From contig OX596343.1 in NCBI GenBank assembly GCA_951394405.1, positions 1,674,001-1,738,000 of the forward strand: 64,000 bases of DNA, given 5' to 3'. How positions within the stretch are numbered: the first letter of the stretch is position 1; every line of letters starts with the position of its first letter. Of this stretch, positions 45,016 to 56,181 are shown piece after piece. This stretch comes from Coprinellus micaceus. Lineage: Eukaryota; Basidiomycota; Agaricomycetes; Agaricales; Psathyrellaceae. Both the position numbers and the translations under genes were made by a program. The notes below the pieces were generated by a model. The model was not told where the DNA came from. It did no database searches and saw nothing but the letters and a program-made list of their open reading frames with translations.

Positions 45016-48000
45016 TCAAGTCAAGTCTATAGTGGCGATTGTATTCTTCAGGGGTTCACGATGCTTCCTCTTTGTCCCAGCTAGTGAGTTCGACGACGAA
45101 GCCACAAAGGGTAGCATATCCATTCGAGAGACTGCCTTTAATGGTTCGGTCGGAAGAGGTGGCTCAGCAGAGGCCCTGCGAGCCCTGCTGGCAGTTGTAG
45201 ACCCCAAAGGCAATTCCAAGCTCGTGACCACCGTCGAAGGGATCGACAAACCTCCCGGAAACACAAAAACCTTGGTCCCTCTCACCGCCCTCACCACATC
45301 CTCATATCTCTCTGGCATCAATCTCCTCAGGTCCCCGTCCTCGGCAACACCCCTCACAAATGCTGCCGCCTCCACCTGCGCCTTCCTCCACACCAGCTGC
45401 TTCATAACCTCTGGGCGCTTGGTCACGACAAGTATGGACCCCCGGTACTTGAGCGTCTCGGTCGTGACGGTGACAATGTCCCCGATTCGTGCCGAGGCGA
45501 TCTCCTGCTGGAGGTGTGTTCGTTCTTTTTGTGTGGTACTGAACCGGATATCTTTGGTGGAACCGTTGAGAAACGCTTTGAGGTCCCGGCAGTGCGAGCA
45601 TGCGGGACGGTTGCATCCGGCGGTGCGGGTTGGGAAGACGGGTGTGAGCGAAGCGGGCGTGAGGGGGCCGACGACGCGAGAGAGGTAGAGCGAGGTGGCA
45701 AGTCAGAAGAAAGACGCGAAAGGTTCAAGTAATAGATCCCTCCCGTGCTTTGCCAATGTTGACTTGAGCTGGGGTATCAGGGGTTTGTATATCCCTGTTA
45801 TCCGAGCGTCGTACGTCTCCCTTGGCGGGAGCTGAAGAAGGGTGTTGAATAGCGATACACATGGGGACAAGTCTCCCATGGCAAAGCACAGGTCCACAAG
45901 CTCGCAAACGCGTCTGGTCTTGAAGTTAGGGTTGTACCCAATGCTTGGAACCTCCCACTTGGTTATGGCACTTTCGACGCATTGATGTATGACCCGAGTG
46001 AGAGCAACCCTGGTCGGATCTGAAGGTGAAGGAGGTGACTTCCCGAGCGTCGAGCAGTACCCTTGCAGTGCGTTTGCCAGAGAAAACAGGACATCATACG
46101 TCCCTGTCTTTGCTACATGCGGGATGGCACTGTGACGGAATTTTTGGACGGTCAGTTGCTACGTTTCGCCAGGAGCTTGTTTGTGATGTTCACCTTGCCT
46201 CAACGACACCGATCCCCCCTTCCTTTACAATCTCGACGAGCAAAGGAACGTCGGCCACTGCGAAGGTATTATAGGACGCCAAAGCGTCCTTCGCCAAGCT
46301 CTCCGCCCATTCAGAGCTGGTACCTTGCATAACCTCGGATCCAATGGCCTTGATGAGGTCAAATCGGGCCTGCAGCGTGGAGGATTGTCGTACGAGCAGG
46401 GCGAGCCTGGAAAGACATGAGATTGTTAGTATTCGGTGATTCATTACTTAAGCGCCGAAAGACGGCTGAAGAATCGGGTAAGTACTAAGAGACGCACCCA
46501 GATTTCACCAAATCCACCGTAAAAACACTGAGCGCCTCTTCGACAGCGACACAAGCAGCCTCCAGGGTAAGCCCACAGTGGCCCACGGCCTTATTCCAAA
46601 CATCCGCCCTCGCCCATTTGACCGCGTACTTCAATATGATCCTCGCACATCTGCGATCCGTCTCTGCCCCTATCGGGCTCGCTTCTGGTGTGTGGACTCC
46701 AACGCACGCCCTTTCCTCATGTATCCTCTGGGTGCTTGCGATGCCTTCCAATACCACGCGGACTATTTCATCTGCGTTTGAGTCTGAGCATGATGATGAG
46801 CTGGTGAAGGGGAGACGTTGGAGCCCCCAGCTATAGCCGTGGAGGGAGACGCCGATGGGGATTACGTCTTCAGGTCGGAGGAGGACAAGGACGGAGCGGG
46901 TGTACCCTTAGTTCAGAGGGATAATGGTGAGTCTAGGGCTAAATGGTGCGATGGGAGAGAAGGAAGATGAGAAGATGTACGTACATTGTGTCAAATACCC
47001 AGCTCCCTGTCGTAGAGAAGCAAAATTCTTAGCTAGCTTTCAGAGAAGAACGGAGGGATGGAGACGTACAAATCCGGTGTACCCTTCGTATTCCTCGGAA
47101 TCGGGTAGGATCTTCTTGAAGGCCTCCTCCGGTACAAAGGTGTCAGGGTCAATAGTAAACTCCGCACCAAAGCCCACATCCCCATCATAGTCGCCCTCGT
47201 CAACTCGAACCATGCTCGTGATCTTATACTCGTCCTCCTCAATCTCCCCCATGGGAGGCGTCTCTTCTTCCGTTTCCGCATCCTCCGCATCCTCCTCGTT
47301 ATCATCAGCGTACCATTCCCTCTTCCTATTCCGTGCCAAGCGGCTGCGGTATGCACGCCCATCATCCTCTGCTACACCTGTAACCGTCCGCTTCAAGGTA
47401 GCCAGACACACGATAATCCCGAGATTTTCGGCCAGTGGGACAAGCCACGCGACTGTACTCGCGTCCTTCCCTTCTAAGCCCCCTCTACATCGAAACCCTT
47501 TCCGCAGCTCCTGCGTGCTGTACTGTCCGCGCAGCAAATACACTAGGAGCGGCGTCTCAGGCGTGGTAGCGAAACCGCAGTATTTCCACTTTTGCAGGCA
47601 CCGAAACAGGGGTAACATGTCCTTCTGCCTCGGGATGGCCGGAGGGGGCGTGCTAGGAGATGTGTGGATAAGGTTGTAGCATAGTGCAAAGAGGTAACCG
47701 GATGTAGTGGGCTGGATTTCGGGCGTGACGCCGTCGTTGTACCAAGCCAGAATGCTGGTGTCATATGTGGAGGCGGGGGATGCGTCGAGAACTTTTGTCT
47801 GTCCGGTGTGGCTGAGATGCACTTCTCCACCTTTGAATGGGGAAGGGAGGACGATGAGGATGGTTGCAAACGCTCCTGGAGCCTTTGCGGTGCTGGGTGA
47901 CATGATTAGGGAGGGAGCTTGAGCAATGCTTGGTTGCTCACAATTGTGAAGGAAGGAACCTGGATAATCGATAAAGGAAGTCAGTAAAGCAACTTGCCGA

Positions 48001-48542
48001 GGAATGGTTTGACAATGCTTACTGGGATCCGGGCTGACCCAACACCAACTTGTCCAACTCGCAACGTGTTTGCGTAGCCGACGCAGTGACACCCAATGTT
48101 GATAGCACAGCCGTCGATACGGTATGCTCAATGTAGCTCTCCCACATTGGATTTGCGAACGCGATATCCGTCGCGTCAGCCTTGACCGTGGACTCGACCT
48201 TTTTACTGTCCTGAAGCGTACTTGATGGTGCTTGAGCCACCCCCGAGATGATCAGCTGAGCCTCACGTTCGTTCAGCGGCAAGCCTATGAGACCGACACC
48301 CCGGACGTAGAGCCCAGGATTTGGTGCGTGCGTCTCCCTCGAGGAGTGGTAGAAGCTGCCTGTCCACGTCGATTCAGTGCCTTTGAGAGCATCGTAGAGG
48401 TCATCCTAAAAGTATCGTTACAGTATGAGTCAGATACTGGATGGAGCCAATGCTGGGAGCGACCAACCTTCAGATTTCCACTTCTCCGGTATTCTTGGTG
48501 TGTTAAGGGATGGTACTCGGTGAGAGGGTCGGAGAGGGACAT
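45016..48542 (-). pseudogene. 2OG-dioxygenase-family copy with premature stop and lost catalytic residues
   Basis: Exons: 48468-48542, 48023-48405, 47942-47959, 47070-47892, 46985-47006, 46498-46906, 46194-46406, 45016-46129; total 3057 nt, in frame except for one TGA at 45703-45705 (codon 790 of 1019). There, paralogues have Arg after Phe-Phe (TAFFRIAISVYLARV); here it is PFASFF-stop-LATSLYLSRV, which a single CGA to TGA change explains. The frame stays open for 229 codons beyond, including CNRPACSHC and the basic end LAGTKRKHRE. The catalytic set is also gone: HxD is SQF, the distal His is replaced in DGVTPEIQP, SGYR is SGYL. Splice sites all look functional. Either a recent pseudogene or a gene for a truncated 789-residue product. 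Confidence 0.88.
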
Positions 48543-48835
48543 GGGGGAAGCAAAACAAGCGCCTTGGCGGTCGACGCGTCGCGTCACGGTGGAACAGGTT
48601 CCGGGATGACCAAACGCGGAAGCTTGACCCCTGTATGAGCCTTACCTCAGCGGGAACACCTCGCTTTCGCAAACCCTCGTCAAAGACCAACTTATCAAGA
48701 GAGATAAATTATCGTCTGCACTAAGTACGGTAGGCAAAGAGCTAAACAATGAAAAAGGGTTAACACACGAGCCACCGATTATAACAGCGGGAGTAGGCGC
48801 CTGCGTGCATGCAAAGTATACGCTACTGGTACTAA

Positions 48836-51450
48836 CACCTAGGTCACCCAGCTGAGCTGGGTCGCCAGCTGGGCTGGGCTGAGTGCGGGCTCAGCTGTAG
48901 GACGCCGGCTGAGCTGTAAATCAGTGAGCTGAGCGGCTAGCTGAGCCAGGTGAGATGTTGCTCAGCTTATGCAAGGTGGGCTCAGCTCACATCCCAGCTG
49001 AGCCCGTCCAGCTGAGTCCAGCTGAGTCTAGCTGAGCAGCCTTAGCTGGGCCGACAATAACCATGCCCAACATTTGTAAAATATTTTGCGAAAGGGCTGG
49101 CTCAGCCCATCTCAGCTCAGCTGGCTCAGCCACAGGGCTGAGCCTCTGTCACACATCTGTCACGCTTTGTGTATGTTTGTATATGTTTGTCACATCCATG
49201 TCACACCTCGCAAAATTGGATAATGACATCATATCAAATAAAAATAATTATGATGTCATGGTGATAAGATCTATCAATGAGGTCATGATCGTCAGGCACA
49301 GGATGATGTCACACTCATTTAGATAAGAAACAGGCTGATTGCGATGAGCCTGATTGCACTCAGTTCCTGGCCGATAAGGATGGTTTTGGTACCGTTCGAA
49401 AGCCCTTATTCGGGGCTTTTCAATGCATGTAACGTTTCCAGAACCCATTCAATACAGCTGTCAAAAATAAGCATTTTCGTCGATTTCTCATGATTTGGGT
49501 GCTTGCGAGTGCCATTCCATCTCAATGCCTGCTCTCTGATGCCCGGTTATTGTATAAACGGTGTGAGGGTGGTGCAGAGTCTCCGTAATACCACTTATAC
49601 CACTTTTACCTATCCCCTGTCTTCATAAAACAACCAAAAACTGTAAAAACCTCGTGATCTGCAAGTGCGAAGGTCATTTCATGCTGCCCTGACACTCCAG
49701 ATGGCCAAATAAATATTTGAAAGTGTTATATGTGTTCCGTACTACCTCTTACAGGATCTCCCCCATCTTAAATGCACACCAGTCCTGCTGAATTCAGCTC
49801 AAAGTGCCAAAAGTGATGAGCAACAGCTATATTCATGCCCATTCAGTATGATGGAGACCGTGGGACAGTTGGCCACCATACACATAAAAACCAGGCCTTA
49901 AAATGATGCAGAATACAAAAGACCGGAAAGAAAACGGAGCACACATGCCCAAGATGTAGCAGGAACACTGCCAGCTTGCAGCAGTTGTGCTGAACAACTT
50001 TGCACTTCAGTTACAACTGGTACCAAATGGACAGTTTGGGCTATTCCATAGCAATGGGTGGTCTGTTTGCTTAGGTGTCTTTTGACATTTGTATTCGTGG
50101 ATGACCTTCTCCCAATTCCATAGACCAAAATGTGTGTGAACTATTGCGGGTGCCTCAAACAAGTGATACATCGGTTTTCGCACAGCTTATTTCAGAGCTG
50201 GTTGCAATGCATGGGGCTTGTCTGGTACTCAAAGCTGCAGTCCATACCATATGAGGTCACTATCCCAATACCTTCTAAGTGAGCTGAGAGTGTGTGTTTA
50301 TAAGCCCATGCCATGGAACAAGCATGCATCTACCATGCACACCACCATATGAGGTCAGGCAAATTTGATGAGGGGATCTTGTGTGATTTATTGGTGATAG
50401 CATATGGCTGGGTGATTACACTGCATGTGTCTGCCACCCCCCAATGTCAAGATCTGTTCGCTAATAACCCAAATACATCTGAACCCCAGCGTGTAAGGGA
50501 CCGTTGCATGTTGCATGGTGGTACTGGCCCTCACATAACACCCTATGCGGTCAAGCAAAATCAGGGGATGTGATCTTGTGTGATTTATGGGTGGTAGTAG
50601 GAAGCTGGATGACCACATTACATGTGTTCACTTGCCTCTACCACTGAAACTTGTCTTTTAATTATCCAAATACTCCTGAAACTGCAGTAGTCCTGGCCCT
50701 TCCTGTCCACCCAGTTTGTGCTGGAAAGGTTTTGCTAATCACATTCTCCACCAAACTAAGCCAAATGGTGTCCTTGCAAATCCTAGTATTGAGAAAACCA
50801 CTATTTGACATGTGTCAGTACCTCATTTGATTACCTACTATACAAATCCAGATAGAGGCCGCCAAGCGCTTTCTAACAATACCAAAATCACCCTTATCGG
50901 ACAAGAATTGACCATGATATCACACATGCGAATATCAATAGTCTTATCTAAATGAGCATCATTTTGGATCTATGACATCATATCTATTTGTGTATGTATG
51001 CCATCATCATTTGTTTGTTTGTCATGTTTGTCTTTGTTTGTTGTGTCACATATTGGTCACATCTGTCACCATGTGACCATCACACCTCAGCTGAGCTGAG
51101 CCAGCTTCAGCTCAGCCGCATAGACCAGCTCAGCTGGGTTATGTGAGTGTGAGGCTCAGCCCGATGACACTGGGCTGAGCTAGCTATGCGTTGGCTGAGG
51201 TCAGCTGAGGGCAGCTGAGCACGCACCCCCAGCTCAGCCGCACAAGCTGAGTCCACTCCAGCTCAGCTGAACATTGCTCAGCTGGGCTCAGCGAGCAGCT
51301 CAGCTCACTGATTTACAGCTCAGCCAGCGTCCTACAGCTGAGCCCGCACTCAGCCCAGCCCAGCTGGCGACCCAGCTGGCCGGCTCTAAGCCGGGCAGCT
51401 GAGGCCAGCTGAGTCCGGCTTAGAGCCAGCTCAGCTGGGTGACCTAGGTG
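48836..51450. mobile_element. Long inverted-repeat element with AGCTGAGC-rich ends
   Basis: 2615 bp bounded by perfect 25-bp inverted ends (CACCTAGGTCACCCAGCTGA... at the left, its complement at the right). The similarity continues inward for over 100 bp of sequence built from AGCTGAGC/GGCTCAGC motifs. A second inner pair of diverged inverted blocks (around 49240-49430 and 50860-50990) contains CTCATTTAGATAAG. The 1.4-kb core is AT-rich, with no frame above 90 codons. No clear target duplication. The element at 61.97 kb and beyond has the same inner blocks and a similar core (GACCGGAAAGAAAACGGA vs AACCGGAAGGAAAACGGA), so both belong to one non-autonomous superfamily. The right end touches the minus-strand gene at 51451-51911. 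Confidence 0.87.
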
Positions 51451-51911
51451 CGAACGGCATCGTTGGGTGAACCAATACTGAACGTTCTGTACAACACCGG
51501 AGGACGGCCAGCAAGTCAGCAAGTTTAGTGATGGGGGGAATGCCTTACCTTGACTACGCTTTTTCGCTGGGCGCTGGTCAACGCCTTCTTCTCCAAGATT
51601 TGGGCGATGAATTCGTCAGCGATGGAGCGGGTGAGGTGACCCTTCTGCTTCTTGGTGGAAGCGATGTACTCTTCCTTTCGCTCCTTCATGACTTCCAACT
51701 GCTTCTTGGTGAAGCGGTCATCCAGCAGCTTTTGCTCCTGAAGCAGGCTGTCGTCGACGACATCGGCAAGGGCCTCGTCGATGGCGGCGAGAGACACGTC
51801 CTTGCTCACCGCCTCGCTCGATTCAATAAGAGCCTTCGGCTCCACATTCTCGTCGAGGGGGCGAGCAGACATCTTCGATTCGGGGGAAGGCGTAGATCTT
51901 GGAGAAGGCAT
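51451..51911 (-). CDS. Small charged helical protein of the KDZ cluster, 3' end cut by the adjacent element
   Basis: Exon 1 (51549-51911, or from the Met at 51872) encodes up to 121 residues: a Ser/Pro-rich start, then a charged helical stretch (LLDDRFTKKQLEVMKERKEE, HLTRSIADEFIAQILEKKAL). A GTAAGG donor at 51548 and an acceptor ending at 51487 (after CTGAC) give a 62-nt intron. Exon 2 reads NVQYWFTQRCRS and then runs directly into the terminal repeat of the element ending at 51450. The natural 3' end is therefore missing or replaced. Function unknown; it may be an accessory factor of the transposon. Confidence 0.5.
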
Positions 51912-52183
51912 GGAGGAACGGGGAAGGGAGAGCGAATATAAATTAAATGATGAATAGGCCGGCGGCTTAAAGAGGTGGCGTCTACTTTGCCGATCCTTGC
52001 TCCCTCAGGCTGGCCTCGGTAAAGTATCCGAAACTCCATACATTCCCCTCCCACCGCCATATCTGTGCCCACTCGCCAATGCCGATTCCAAGAGGAGCGA
52101 CCGTGTTCGCCGATCGCCATGTTGAAGCCTAGCTCGACGTCGACGGCCTTACATCACGGTCCAGGGGGCGTAAGGGTGCCAAG

Positions 52184-55100
52184 ATGAGGGAGATAACTCC
52201 AGAGGGTAGCCCTACGAAGTCCTACAAGAAGCGCAAGAAGAACCCCCCCGATACGCCCCTCCCAATATTCACAGCTCTTGACCCCGCACACGAAGGGGAG
52301 CCAACCGGTGATATCGCTCCTGGGTCCCACGACGGGCGGGGGAATGAGTATGGAGACCCAGAGACTGGCTTTTGCTCGGATACGGAGTCGGTGTATCGCG
52401 AAGGCATCACAGAGCCGCATACAGGGAAAAAGAGCGAAGGCAAGGTAAGCTGCGGTATCTCTTTCTCCTGGTAATGATAAACTAACATTGGGTGCTTGTC
52501 GCAGAATACGCACGAATACATGGAGAGCTGGGTTAAGAATCACTGCGAGAGCTACCTCGCCGCCATCCTTGAAAGTGAAGGACAGTGCGCGTCTGCATGT
52601 GAGCTCTGTGGTGTTGGAAGTGTGGAGATGAGATGCCTGGATTGCATCTGCGTTCCTCGTCTATGCCGCCGTTGCTGTCGAACATCGCACAGAATGGACC
52701 CACTCCATCGCGTCGAGTCATGGATCAAGAACCGCTGGCAACCGTCTTGGCTATGGCATGTCGGATCCGTCGTCTGTCTTGGACACGGCGCGTCGCCGTG
52801 CCCTTATTATTCCAAGTCTCGTCCGGAGGTGGAGGAGATGGTTACCCGACTGGCGTACCTCGATACGAAGGATCCGAAGAGCTTTTCCGACGATCCTAGC
52901 TATGGCGCCAGGCCTGAAAGTGGATCATTGGGGGGTGGCCTCATGATCACGATCGTCCATACCAATGGCTTCCACAGACTCCCCCTCTTCCCCTGCTTCT
53001 GTGCAAACGCACAGCCCTTACACCTCCAGCTCCTGAAGGGTGGACTGTACCCCGCGACATCCGACGACCCCCAAACGGTGTTCACGCTTCGATTACTGAA
53101 ACATTTTCACCTAAGTAAGGTCGACTCCCACCTCTCCGTCGAGCACTATTGTGCACTCCTTCGCCGTCTAACCAACTACGTATTCCCAAGCCACGCAATG
53201 GTAAGTCTTACCTTATCGTAGCGCCTCCCTCATCTTGCTGAAGTCGTATCAGGAACGACGGAGGGAACTGACTCGCGTCTGGCAACAGTACGACCACCTC
53301 ACCGATCTGAAGCGCAACGGTTTCGGCATTATCAGCATCCGCCTTCAAACCCCTGGCAAAGGTTCGTTGGCCCTGTTCTGTGCAGTGTGCCCGCAACCTG
53401 GTGTAAACCTCCCCGAAAACTGGACAGAGCTTGATGATTCGTAAGGGACAGTTCACATTCCTGCCCTGGTCCGCGAAGCTGACTGTACCCTCAGATGGAG
53501 GTTCTGGAGGTACCTCACAACGGACGGGAACTTTGTTCTGGACCATCTCGAGGTCCTAGGCCCGGACGTGGCGGTTTGGCTTTCGAATGGAGCTCGGTTC
53601 TTCGCAGAGCGCAACAGATTCGAAGATTTCTTAATTTCCGCCGGCGCCCACGAGAAGAAGGAGGTCTGTTTTGGTTTGAGTCGTCCCTGGACCGAGCTGG
53701 GAACCTGACTACGAGAGCATACAGGATCTGACGTGCAACCAACTTCGTGCCGTAGCCGATAAATACAAGCTCAAGAGAGGCTACGACTCCACAGGCATTG
53801 TGGCATCCGCCTGCGCAAGGCACGGGTGCTACGCCCCGGCCTCCGTTTGTGACATGCAAAGGGGAGAGAAGTGGGTCCATGTCGGTCGAGAAAGAAACAG
53901 TGCTAACCCATATGAGCCCAGGCAAGCGAACAGAGATTACTCCGTCGCACAAGCCTACGAAACGACTAGAGCGAAAGATTTGTTGGGGTTCCGCCTCGCG
54001 TACGACGTCAACTGCCAATTCTGGGTGCACTTCCGGAAACGATTCGAAAACGAGTTCCTCAAGGGCGTCATTTCGCCCGAGGCCACCGTGCTATTTTTGA
54101 TCGGCCTGTTCCACGTTCACGGCCACAAAGAGGAATGTCTTCCTAGGTTCGCACCTACGTTCGCTCCTGGCGCCGGTATGGCCGCAGCAGAGATCCTGGA
54201 GTCACTCTGGGCTGGGATCATTGGTGCGGCGGGAATGACGAGAGCTATGATGGCCGCGCATCGAGTCGCAGTCTTGGACGCCATTATGCAAGACAGCAAC
54301 TGGAAAAAGCTTCAAGGCATGGGTGAGTCCAAATACCCTCCGTAAGATACGTTGTAGACCCCCGCGTTTCACAGTGGTCTGGCTGAACAAGCAGCTTCGA
54401 CGAGCAAGAAAGGGTCTCCTGGCTGCCGAGAAAGACTACCTGAGGTTGAATAAAACACGTAGGTGTACGCCCGCTCTGAGAAAAAAATGGGAAAAGGAGA
54501 TGGAGGAGGCCCACGAGGAACGTCTGCGTGGGAACGTCTCTGCTATGGATATCTACAAAACAGTTGCCTTTGAAGGTGAGCCAATGGCCTGATGCGAAAG
54601 TGGAACTCTTGCAAACCGAAATACAGCTGATGGCCAACAAGAAGTCCAACTTCGCTTGATGTCGCAGGAGAGGACACAGAAGACCCGGCGCGGAATTGCT
54701 CGATGGATGGCTTCTGGGATTCGTATCCAGGAATTGCAGTGAGCTCCGTGCCCCGCTCTTTAAGAGGCCTCCTTGACACCTTACAGGCTTGAGCTGAGAG
54801 CGTACATCAAGGCTACGCGTTCCGACGAAAAGCGCGGCGCCGTCGGGATCGAAACGGAGAGGAAACGGTCAGCCCTGTTAACGAAGGTGGAAGAGTTCTT
54901 CGAAACAGGGGGAGAGCTGTTCGACGGGCTTGAACTAGAAAAACTCGAGGTAGGTGAGGCCGTTGAGCGTAATCTCTGCGTCTGTGAAGATGCGTTGAAT
55001 TACTGCAACTGCGAGAGTGAGTTGGCGGAACCTGAGGAAGTCTCGGGAACGGGAGGGAAGAGGAGTACCAAATCGAAGAAGGTCGAAGTGCCGGTGGAAC

Positions 55101-56123
55101 GGATGAAGATACCACTCCCCTCCACGGCTGTCTGCCGCCCTGGAAAGTGGGAGTCTCAGGTGTGCAAAGAGGAGGACCTTCGCGTAGCACAGGCGCACGA
55201 GGCCCTCGAGGCGCTGCGGGGGCACATCGCCCACAAGTCTTACCTCTACCACACAAACAAGAAACTGGCCAAGGGTAAACGCGGAAGGAAGACCAAATAT
55301 GGGGAGATTAACTCGGTGGAGATGACAATGCGCCTCGAAGCCAAGCGCTACGACCTCGCACGGTGGGCGCTTATCCGCCTTGGGGTGATCGACAAGCACC
55401 CTGAACTGGAAGAGCTCACATCGAAGGACACAAAGGCGATCATATCGGTCTGGGACCCCAATGCGGCAGGACGTCGTGACGCGGAACTCCCTTGGATTTG
55501 GAAGATACGTCATTCCGGGGGGACAAAGGAAGCAAAGGACTATGTCAAGGACCGTGAGTCGAATTCTGTAACCCTCGAGATGCAGCCGCTGATAGAGCCA
55601 AGTGTACCGCGTTAATTGGATCCGAGCCCGCTCTCGCCGTGATCGTTGGGAGGAGGAGAAGAAGCTCTTAGAATCAGAGATGGAATGGTTCGTGCGATAC
55701 TGCAAAAGTCGGCGGGAAACGGCTTTAAATTGGGCAGGGCAAGGCGTAACCGAAGGTCACTCCGCCTATGCCTTTAGGCAGGCGGACATGTGGGGCCGAC
55801 TCGGACGTCAAGCCAAGGGAGAGTTCAAGAAGAACTCCGTCGTTATCGATGTAATGCTTGGGGACGAAGCCGAGGACAACGTCGACGAGCCTAATCAGCT
55901 CCCCCCCGATATAGAGAGTGGAGAGGAGTCCAACGCCGAGGATGAGAAGCAGGGCATCACGGAGGAGGCAGAGGACCCCTGGGAGGAAGAACCAGAAGCA
56001 GATGGCCGAGAGGAGTTAAGCGATGAGGAGGACGAGGAGGAGGAAGCGATGGGGAGGGACGGGACGGAGGTGCGGGTCGAGGAGGGCCCTTCGCTAACCC
56101 AAATCAAGCCAGAATGTAGTTAG
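52184..56123 (+). CDS. KDZ (Kyakuja-Dileera-Zisupton) transposase with CxC2 cysteine cluster
   Basis: Nine exons: 52184-52444, 52505-53200, 53253-53440, 53495-53663, 53725-54322, 54375-54575, 54627-54738, 54787-55553, 55603-56123; 1170 residues, no stop or frameshift. Residues 115-146 hold the CxC2-type cluster (CASACELC ... MRCLDCICVPRLCRRCC), followed by HRMDPLHRVESW and CLGHG, as in the KDZ-associated zinc region. The KDZ core follows: DGNFVLDH and VWLSNGARFF, CDMQRGE (480-486), YDVNCQ (531-536), FHVHGHKEEC (567-576) and AAAEILESLW, where family members usually have an Asp/Gly-Glu-x-x-Glu pattern. The last 120 residues are acidic. It should act in the nucleus as the DNA-cutting enzyme of the element. 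An intact copy suggests recent activity. Its 3' end faces that of the Ulp1 gene, 58 bp away. Confidence 0.95.
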
Positions 56124-56181
56124 TTCAATAAAACAGCGCGTCTCCTTTCCGACACGTTGAATTGATTGTAGAAGATTGTAT

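Noticed and set aside
48836..51450. CRISPR-like array of repeated AGCTGAGC motifs
   Set aside because: Motifs are irregularly spaced and organised as inverted ends of an element in a eukaryotic genome; there are no spacers.
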